From contig JAKACE010000020.1 in the NCBI GenBank assembly GCA_021821705.1, positions 1-12,223 of the forward strand: a stretch of DNA of 12,223 nucleotides, in the 5' to 3' direction. This DNA is from Actinomycetes bacterium. GTDB taxonomy: Bacteria; Actinomycetota; Acidimicrobiia; Acidimicrobiales; Palsa-688. Positions 7,827-12,223 of the stretch are shown piece by piece (within the stretch, counting starts at the first letter, position 1; each line of letters starts with the position of its first letter). The notes beneath the pieces are model-generated. The model saw only the letters and a list, made by a program, of their open reading frames with translations, did not search any database and was not told the DNA's origin. A program made the translations under genes and the position numbers.

Positions 7827-8342
7827 TCAGCGGCGGTGAGCCCCAGTTTGCCAGACCTCGTCGACCAGGCCGTAGGCCATGGCTTCCTGCGCCCCCAGCC
7901 ATCGGCCCATGGCCAGGTCCGCTTCGACATGCTCGGGATGGCGCCCGGTCGCTCGGGCCAGCCGGGCCACGAACTGGTCCAGCTCGCAGCGATGACGGGC
8001 AGCCCAGGCTGCCAGCTGGTCAGCCTTACCTGCCGCCGACCCGTCAGGCTCGCACAGCAGGAAACGGGCGTGCGGGGCCGCCGCCCGCCAAGAACCTGCC
8101 GCGACCACTGCGACGGCCGCGCCCTCGACTCGTCCCAGACAGTCGACGTGGACGGGCACACCCATCAGGTCGATGGTGTCCACCAACGCCATGACCCCGG
8201 ACAGCGCCCCCCTCGCTTCGCCCAGCACCAACCGGACCGCCTCGTCCCCCGTCGCGTCGAGGGTCATCAGCTCGGCGCAGGCAAGGCTCACGGCGCGCTC
8301 GTCGAGCTCACCCCAGACCTGGACGACCCGCTGGTCGAGCAC
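7827..8342 (-). CDS. ClpP-like protein lacking the catalytic triad (ClpR-like pseudo-protease)
   Basis: This 171-residue protein has the ClpP fold pattern: RVVQVWGELDERAVSLACAEL matches the first strand and helix, CLGRVEGAAVAVVAAG the nucleophile helix, and ATGRHPEHVE...AQEAMAYGLVDEV the C-terminal handle and ending. Manual alignment to E. coli ClpP puts Gly74 at the Ser97 position, Cys97 at the His122 position and Gly146 at the Asp171 position. The oxyanion loop SPGG reads GEARG. It should not be an active serine protease. ClpR subunits of cyanobacteria and plastids are likewise inactive and sit in mixed ClpP rings, so a structural subunit role is inferred. The GTG at 8342 is chosen because GGAGG lies 10 nt upstream and the start falls 5 bp after the XRE stop; a longer frame to 8381 would overlap that gene. 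Confidence 0.8.
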   Translation of the reverse strand: MLDQRVVQVWGELDERAVSLACAELMTLDATGDEAVRLVLGEARGALSGVMALVDTIDLMGVPVHVDCLGRVEGAAVAVVAAGSWRAAAPHARFLLCEPDGSAAGKADQLAAWAARHRCELDQFVARLARATGRHPEHVEADLAMGRWLGAQEAMAYGLVDEVWQTGAHRR

Positions 8343-8347
8343 GCAGA

Positions 8348-8620
8348 TCAGTCCTCCGCCGCCCGAACGGACAGTTCCCAATCGAGACGCTGCCCTATCG
8401 CCGCTGCGTAGCGCTCCAGTGTCGAAAGGCGCAGGTCCGCCAGGCCGGACTCGAGCCGGGCCACCGCCGACTGGGACGTGCCCATTCGCGCCGCCACCTC
8501 GGTCTGGGACAGGCCCAGCTCGACCCGCTTGGCGGACAGAGCCGCCGCCAGGGACTGCCGGTGGCCGGCCATGTCCTTGAAGCCCGGGAAAACCGTCTCG
8601 CGCCGCTCTCTTTCGCCCAT
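8348..8620 (-). CDS. XRE-family helix-turn-helix regulator
   Basis: This 90-residue DNA-binding protein has a classical helix-turn-helix at about 31-66: KRVELGLSQTEVAARMGTSQSAVARLESG, followed by LSTLERYAAAIGQRL, the usual Cro/XRE ending. The short N-terminal tail is charged (MGERERRETV). The ATG at 8620 is preferred; an upstream in-frame start near 8674 would run through the operator-like palindrome. There is no clear ribosome site, and a -10-like TAGTAT at 8631-8636 would put transcription start only a few bases before the ATG, so a nearly leaderless mRNA is possible. The gene ends 5 bp before the ClpP-like start and its end carries that gene's GGAGG. It may autoregulate and control the divergent region. 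An antitoxin role was considered, but no toxin-like partner is visible. Confidence 0.82.
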   Translation of the reverse strand: MGERERRETVFPGFKDMAGHRQSLAAALSAKRVELGLSQTEVAARMGTSQSAVARLESGLADLRLSTLERYAAAIGQRLDWELSVRAAED

Positions 8621-8641
8621 GCTCGTACCTATACTAGAAAC

Positions 8642-8663
8642 GGTATCGCGCATTCGAGATACC
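8642..8663. promoter_or_regulatory. Quasi-palindromic operator candidate between XRE gene and truncated clpP
   Basis: GGTATC (8642-8647) and GATACC (8658-8663) are perfect inverted half-sites. Of the 10 bases between them, the CG pairs and central AT are also symmetric, so 18 of 22 positions match the reverse complement. The site lies 22 bp upstream of the XRE ATG. Just downstream on the minus strand is a -10-like TAGTAT (8631-8636). Position and symmetry fit a dimeric HTH protein, most simply the XRE regulator next door (inference). Confidence 0.55.
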
Positions 8664-8722
8664 ACCTTCGTCATATCAGGCTACATCCCCCAAGGGGGCC
8701 GGGGGGCCTGTCGTACGCGGGC

Positions 8723-9151
8723 ATGGCCATCTACGACGTGATGCAGCACACCACGTCGGAGGTCTGCACCGTCTGCATAGGCATGGGCATGTCGGCGGCA
8801 GCGATGGTCCTGTGCGGCGGGGCCAAGGGCAAGAGGATGGCCACTCCCAATGCCAAGATCATGGTCCACCAGGGGTCTGCGGGCACACGGGGCGCGCCCA
8901 GGGACATGGAGGTGCAGCTCAAGGAGGTGCTGGCCGTCACCAAGCGGATGGCCCAGATCATCTCGCACCATTCCGGCCGCCCCCTCGACAAGGTCGAGAG
9001 GGACATCGATCGCGACTACTACATGACGGCCCAGGAAGCCAAGGACTACGGCATCATCGACGAGGTGCTCGTGCCCCGCCGCGGGGCACCTCTGGAGCTG
9101 CTGGCGAAGGCCGACGGCGCGGCAGCACTGGCCGCCCCCTCCCAGGCCTGA
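8723..9151 (+). CDS. N-terminally truncated ClpP protease subunit with intact catalytic residues (possible pseudogene)
   Basis: From PGGLSYAGMAIYDVMQ (about 8699 onward) this matches ClpP to its C terminus. The nucleophile is in GMGMSAAAM (aligned to Ser97), the histidine in NAKIMVHQG (His122) and the aspartate in ERDIDRDYYM (Asp171). The ending AQEAKDYGIIDEVL is typical. The first 65 or so residues of a normal ClpP (axial loops, first strand-helix units) are absent. The open frame extends left to 8561, but that part is antisense to the XRE gene and has no ClpP character. The first credible ATG is 8723, giving 142 residues, with only a weak ribosome site. It may be a remnant of a deletion, or a short ClpP made from a non-standard start. 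It faces away from the XRE/ClpP-like pair. Confidence 0.72.
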   Translation: MAIYDVMQHTTSEVCTVCIGMGMSAAAMVLCGGAKGKRMATPNAKIMVHQGSAGTRGAPRDMEVQLKEVLAVTKRMAQIISHHSGRPLDKVERDIDRDYYMTAQEAKDYGIIDEVLVPRRGAPLELLAKADGAAALAAPSQA

Positions 9152-9163
9152 GACTGCCCTCCC

Positions 9164-9181
9164 AGGCCCGGGCCCGGGCCT
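9164..9181. terminator. 18-bp perfect GC palindrome after the truncated clpP (possible terminator)
   Basis: AGGCCCGGGCCCGGGCCT is a perfect palindrome starting 13 bp after the clpP fragment stop. A direct repeat of CCCTCCCAGGCC (9137-9148 and 9157-9168, 20 bp apart) overlaps its left edge. No T-run follows (C-rich instead), so a factor-independent terminator is only a guess; actinobacterial terminators often lack U tracts. Confidence 0.35.
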
Positions 9182-9226
9182 CGCCCCCCAACCCCGGGCC
9201 GCAGGTCCTTGCCATCGCCGGCATTG

Positions 9227-9256
9227 TTGCCACGTACCGCGCCCAGGCCCTAGAGT
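9227..9256 (+). promoter_or_regulatory. Sigma-70-type promoter candidate for the B12 uptake operon
   Basis: A -35-like TTGCCA (9227-9232) and -10-like TAGAGT (9251-9256) are separated by 18 bp. Transcription would start near 9263, just ahead of the cobalamin riboswitch core, which is where a promoter is needed. It was identified by eye only. Confidence 0.5.
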
Positions 9257-9261
9257 GCGGT

Positions 9262-9430
9262 TTCAGCAACCCGCTGGCCAGCGAAATCCGGTGAGAACCC
9301 GGTGCTGTCCCGCAACTGTCGTCCGGCCCAGTGCCGGCGAGCCAGGTCGCCTGGCCGGTGGGAAGCGACCAAGCACGTCGAGGCAACGAGCTGGTCGCAG
9401 GGCTCGCCCTGTCTCCAGGTACCACCCTCG
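9262..9430 (+). promoter_or_regulatory. Cobalamin (adenosylcobalamin-type) riboswitch
   Basis: This leader RNA should sense cobalamin and shut off the importer when B12 is plentiful. The highly conserved core is clear: AAATCCGGTGAGAACCCGG (9284-9302) followed by GCTGTCCCGCAACTGT (9304-9319). Next comes a perfect stem GCCAGG/CCTGGC (9341-9346/9350-9355) leading into the conserved GGTGGGAAGCGAC segment. GCGACC (9365-9370) can pair with GGTCGC (9393-9398). Further hairpins CGAGC/GCTCG (9387-9391/9402-9406) and CAGGG/CCCTG (9398-9402/9407-9411) share bases and could act in switching. The ribosome site GGAGGAGG (9435-9442) lies immediately downstream, so control of translation initiation is likely. 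The 3' boundary and the final B12-box-like segment are not certain. Confidence 0.88.
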
Positions 9431-9449
9431 ACCCGGAGGAGGACGACTC

Positions 9450-10421
9450 ATGCACAGGACAAAGACCGTTCGGGCTGCCGTGGCTGCGGCTGCCGTGGCC
9501 ATCGCCGCTCTCGCCGCCGGGCCCCTTGCTGGTGCCGGTGCCGCCACCCGGGCCGCCACGCCGGCACAGGCCCGACCCGAGGCACCGTCGCGCTCGGGGA
9601 GGACGGACGGCTTCCCCGTGAGCCTGCCCAGCCAGGGTGGGACCGTGGTGGTGCCGTCAAGGCCGGACCGCATACTCAGCCTCTCGCCCAGCGCCACGCA
9701 GATGCTCTACGCGATCGGTGCCGGCAAGCAGGTCGTCGGGGTCGACAAGTACTCGACGTACCCGCCCGACGCACCGCGAACCAAGTTCACCGGTGGCGAG
9801 ACCAACGCCGAGGGGTACCTCCCCCTGCACCCGGACCTGGTACTGATGGCCTTCCCCAGCGGCACCGTCGTCAAGCAGCTGACTCTGCTCCACATACCCG
9901 TGCTCGTCCTGCCGCCGGCATCGGGCCTGGCCCAAGCGGACCAGCAGGTGCACGAGCTGGGCCGGGCCACCGGCCACGTAGCCCAGGCCGGCCAAGTCGT
10001 GGCTTCGTTCATGGCCGACGTGCACAAAGAGGCCGCCTCCGCCGGGGGGGCCGGGCGGGGCAAGACGTATTACATCGAGCTGAGCCCCGACTACTACACG
10101 GCCACGTCGCGGACCTTCATCGGCGCCGAACTGTCGCTTTTCGGGATGAAGGACATAGCCGACCCGGCCGGGCGCGGCACCGGGTACCCGCAGATATCGG
10201 CCGAGTACGTGCTGCATGCCAACCCCTACTACGTCTTCCTGGCCGACACCGTCTGCTGCTCTGCCACACCGGCGTCGTTCGGGCACCGGCCTGGTTTCTC
10301 CGCCCTTTCAGCGGTCCGCGACCATCGGGTGGTCGGCGTCAACGACTCGGTCGCCTCCCAATGGGGCCCGCATACTGTCGAAAGTTTCGTCGGGCTGATA
10401 GCGAGGCTGCTGCGCAGGTGA
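9450..10421 (+). CDS. btuF: Cobalamin ABC transporter substrate-binding protein (BtuF-like)
   Basis: This 323-residue class III periplasmic-type binding protein should capture corrinoid outside the membrane and hand it to the permease. The N terminus is a Sec signal peptide (MHRTKTVRAAVAAAAVAIAALAAG). The usual lipobox cysteine is missing, which is unusual for a Gram-positive binding protein. The mature part shows the family pattern: VPSRPDRILSLSPSATQMLYAIGAGKQVVGVDKYS, then LPLHPDLVLMAF, a long linking helix, and a C-terminal lobe ending WGPHTVESFVGLIARLL. A vicinal cysteine pair (ADTVCC, 269-270) is present; similar CC motifs are, as I recall, seen in actinobacterial relatives. The ATG at 9450 has a strong GGAGGAGG site 7 nt upstream, right after the riboswitch. 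The stop overlaps the permease GTG by 4 bp. The B12 assignment rests mainly on the riboswitch. Confidence 0.88.
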   Translation: MHRTKTVRAAVAAAAVAIAALAAGPLAGAGAATRAATPAQARPEAPSRSGRTDGFPVSLPSQGGTVVVPSRPDRILSLSPSATQMLYAIGAGKQVVGVDKYSTYPPDAPRTKFTGGETNAEGYLPLHPDLVLMAFPSGTVVKQLTLLHIPVLVLPPASGLAQADQQVHELGRATGHVAQAGQVVASFMADVHKEAASAGGAGRGKTYYIELSPDYYTATSRTFIGAELSLFGMKDIADPAGRGTGYPQISAEYVLHANPYYVFLADTVCCSATPASFGHRPGFSALSAVRDHRVVGVNDSVASQWGPHTVESFVGLIARLLRR

Positions 10422-11590
10422 GCCTGACAGCTCGAGCCGGAGCAGGCGCGCGGGCCGGGACCGGACCAGAAGACAGGGCCGCTCCGGCGTCCTTGGCAGG
10501 GCCGGTAACGCGCGTGCCCGGCAGGCTGGCCCTGCCCGACGAGAGCAAAGCCCTGCCGCTGCAGCCGGCCCGACTGCGGGCCCGTCACGTAGTTCCGGCG
10601 GTCGCCTTCCTCCTGGTGGCGGCGACCGCCAGCCTCGTGACGGGACCAGCCGGGCTGTCCCCCCTAGGCGTGGTGGAAGAGGTCGCCAGCAAACTGCCGC
10701 TCCTTCACGTCCACAGCCCTCTCGGGCCCACGGGCTCGGTCGTGGTGTGGCAGCTGCGCATGCCCGAGATGGTGCTGGGCCTGCTCGTGGGCGCCGTGCT
10801 GGCCGTCTCGGGGGCTTCGTACCAGGGCGTCTTCCTCAACCCTCTGGCCGATCCCTACCTGCTCGGCGTGGCCTCCGGCGCCGGCTTGGGAGCCACCCTG
10901 GCCATCGTGTCCGGGGCAGGCACCGGTAGTGCGACCAGCACCGTCCCACCGGCTGCGTTCGCCGGCGCCGTCGTGGCCGTGGGCGCGACCTTCGCACTCA
11001 GCCGGTCACGGCATGGGCGCTCGGCTGCCTCACTGCTGCTGGCCGGTATCGCCGTGGCAGCCTTCTTCACAGCCGTGCAGACGTTCCTCATGCAGGAGCA
11101 CAGCAGTATCGAGCTGCAAGCCATATACACCTGGTTGCTCGGGGGACTGTCGACCGCCGGCTGGTCCCAGGTGCTGCTCGTCCTGCCCTACATTGCCGCG
11201 TCTTCGGCAGTCCTGCTTTGCGCCAGGCGCCTGCTCGACACCATGAGCGTTGGCGACGAGGAGGCCATGGCGCTCGGCCTCAGCGTCCGTCACGCCCGCC
11301 TCGTCGTCATCGGCGCAGCCACCCTGGGCACCGCCGCCGCCGTTTCGGTGAGCGGGCTCATCGGTTTCGTGGGGATCATCGTGCCGCACGCCATCCGGCT
11401 ACTGGCCGGCCCGAGCTACCGGCGCCTCGTCCCGCTCTCGCTGCTCTACGGAGGGGGCTTCCTCGTGCTGGCCGACGTGGTCGCCAGGACAGCGCTGTCG
11501 CCCCAGGAAGTGCCCCTCGGAGTGGTAACTGCCTTTCTCGGGGCCCCGTTCTTCCTGGTAGTGCTGCGCCAGTCGCGGAAGTTGACCTGA
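10418..11590 (+). CDS. btuC: Cobalamin ABC transporter permease, FecCD/BtuC family
   Basis: This 390-residue membrane permease of the FecCD type forms the transmembrane channel as a dimer. The family hallmark GAVLAVSGASYQGVFLNPLADPYLLGVASGAGLGA (about 126-159) is well conserved, followed by many hydrophobic helices. EEAMALGLSVRHAR fits the cytoplasmic coupling helix that contacts the ATPase, and SGLIGFVGIIVPHAIRLL is also typical. About 55 hydrophilic residues precede the first helix, longer than in E. coli BtuC. The GTG at 10418 overlaps the upstream TGA as GTGA, with GAGG about 11 nt upstream; the frame is open far upstream, but that part is an antiframe of the binding-protein gene. The ATPase starts 2 bp after this stop. 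The FecCD family also carries siderophores and heme; the leader riboswitch favours cobalamin. Confidence 0.9.
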   Translation: MSLTARAGAGARAGTGPEDRAAPASLAGPVTRVPGRLALPDESKALPLQPARLRARHVVPAVAFLLVAATASLVTGPAGLSPLGVVEEVASKLPLLHVHSPLGPTGSVVVWQLRMPEMVLGLLVGAVLAVSGASYQGVFLNPLADPYLLGVASGAGLGATLAIVSGAGTGSATSTVPPAAFAGAVVAVGATFALSRSRHGRSAASLLLAGIAVAAFFTAVQTFLMQEHSSIELQAIYTWLLGGLSTAGWSQVLLVLPYIAASSAVLLCARRLLDTMSVGDEEAMALGLSVRHARLVVIGAATLGTAAAVSVSGLIGFVGIIVPHAIRLLAGPSYRRLVPLSLLYGGGFLVLADVVARTALSPQEVPLGVVTAFLGAPFFLVVLRQSRKLT

Positions 11591-11592
11591 GC

Positions 11593-12223
11593 ATGCTCAC
11601 GGTGTCGGAGCTGGGCGTCGACCTCGGGGGCAGGACCGTCCTGCACAGCGTGAGCGCCACCGTCCCCACCGGGGGCTGGCTGGCGGTCGTCGGGCCCAAC
11701 GGAGCGGGCAAGTCGACCCTGCTGCGAGCAGTCGCCGGCTTGGTCGAGCACCGTGGGAGCGTTGAGGTCGGGGGCCGGGCCCTGGCTCCTGGCACCGATC
11801 GGCGACGCCGGGCCAGGGCGGTCGCCTATGTGCCGCAGCGTTCGGTGCTGCCCCCGACCATGACAGTGACCGACTACGTGCTCCTCGGCCGCTTCGCCCA
11901 CCACTCGTACCTGGGGGCTGAGACTTCCAGGGACCGTAGGGTGACCGCCGCCGTGATGGAGCGCCTCGGGCTGGCCGCCCTGGCAGGACGCCCCCTGGGG
12001 CAGCTCTCGGGCGGGGAGGGCCAGCGGGCAGTCCTCGCCCGGGCCCTGGCGCAGGAAGCACCGGTGCTGGTCATGGACGAGCCGACCACCTCGCTCGACC
12101 TGGGGCACAGCCAGCTCGTCATGGAGCTCACCGACGAACTGCGGCGCGAGACGGGCCTCACGGTGCTCTGGACAGTCCACGACCTGAACCTCGCAGCCCA
12201 GTACGCGGAGGCAATCCTCCTGC
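11593..12223 (+). CDS. btuD: Cobalamin ABC transporter ATP-binding protein (3' end outside window)
   Basis: This is the ATPase subunit powering the importer; 210 residues are present and the frame is open at the window end. Motifs appear in order: Walker A GPNGAGKST (34-42), Q-loop YVPQRS (Gln82), ABC signature LSGGEGQRA (138-146), Walker B VLVMDEP (158-164) followed by the D-loop SLD, and switch histidine WTVHDLN (His196). All catalytic elements are intact. The family is the FecE/BtuD/HmuV group paired with FecCD permeases. ATG at 11593 lies 2 bp after the permease stop, so the three genes form one operon behind the riboswitch. Only the C-terminal tail is missing. Confidence 0.92.
   Translation, partial: MLTVSELGVDLGGRTVLHSVSATVPTGGWLAVVGPNGAGKSTLLRAVAGLVEHRGSVEVGGRALAPGTDRRRRARAVAYVPQRSVLPPTMTVTDYVLLGRFAHHSYLGAETSRDRRVTAAVMERLGLAALAGRPLGQLSGGEGQRAVLARALAQEAPVLVMDEPTTSLDLGHSQLVMELTDELRRETGLTVLWTVHDLNLAAQYAEAILL

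Noticed and set aside
8348..8620. HigBA- or similar toxin-antitoxin pair with the XRE protein as antitoxin
   Set aside because: The co-transcribed neighbour is ClpP-like, and no small toxin frame is visible on either side.
8561..8722. Longer N terminus for the truncated ClpP
   Set aside because: Much of this frame is antisense to the XRE gene and none of it resembles the ClpP N-terminal strands or helix.
7827..9151. One clpP gene split by insertion of the XRE gene
   Set aside because: The two ClpP-like pieces are on opposite strands, and the minus-strand copy spans the full fold, so they are separate paralogs.
9302..10417. Upstream extension of the permease frame
   Set aside because: It overlaps the binding-protein gene in another frame and lacks protein-like character; the GTG at 10418 with a 4-bp overlap is a normal operon junction.

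Overview
This is a very GC-rich window (long frames open on both strands, third positions dominated by G and C, GTG/TTG starts). Protein types and gene style (MMPL transporter, ClpP paralogs, PP2C and Hanks-type kinase genes, actinobacterial-type vitamin B12 uptake genes) suggest a high-GC actinobacterium. This is inferred from composition and gene families; no rRNA or other marker is present. No tRNA, rRNA, CRISPR array, insertion sequence or phage gene was seen.

Layout: (1) 1-590, plus strand: 3' part of lgt (prolipoprotein diacylglyceryl transferase). (2) 628-5154, minus strand, reading right to left: a small unknown protein, a D-2-hydroxyacid dehydrogenase, a Hanks-type kinase with a C-terminal membrane segment, a von Willebrand A (TerY/YegL-like) protein and a PP2C phosphatase. 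The last three form a kinase-VWA-phosphatase triad like E. coli yegI-yegL-yegK and the 'TerY-P' triads. Spacing is tight (8 bp, 3 bp, 56 bp, then a 4-bp ATGA overlap), so one transcript is likely. (3) 5245-7665, minus strand: an MMPL/RND-family membrane transporter with a nested palindrome cluster upstream. (4) 7827-9151: an unusual ClpP locus. On the minus strand, a small XRE regulator is followed by a full-length ClpP paralog whose Ser, His and Asp catalytic positions all appear replaced. Divergently, on the plus strand, lies a ClpP with all three catalytic residues but missing about the first third. A quasi-palindromic operator candidate lies between them. (5) 9152-12223, plus strand: promoter, cobalamin riboswitch and a B12 ABC importer operon (binding protein, FecCD permease and ATPase, the last cut by the window end).

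How the genes fit together: the right-hand operon is a standard riboswitch-controlled corrinoid importer. The middle triad should be a reversible Ser/Thr phosphorylation module in which the VWA protein is a scaffold or target, with the dehydrogenase as a possible physically linked client. The ClpP locus is the least conventional part and the best candidate for something undescribed: an XRE-controlled pseudo-ClpP next to a truncated but catalytically intact ClpP remnant.
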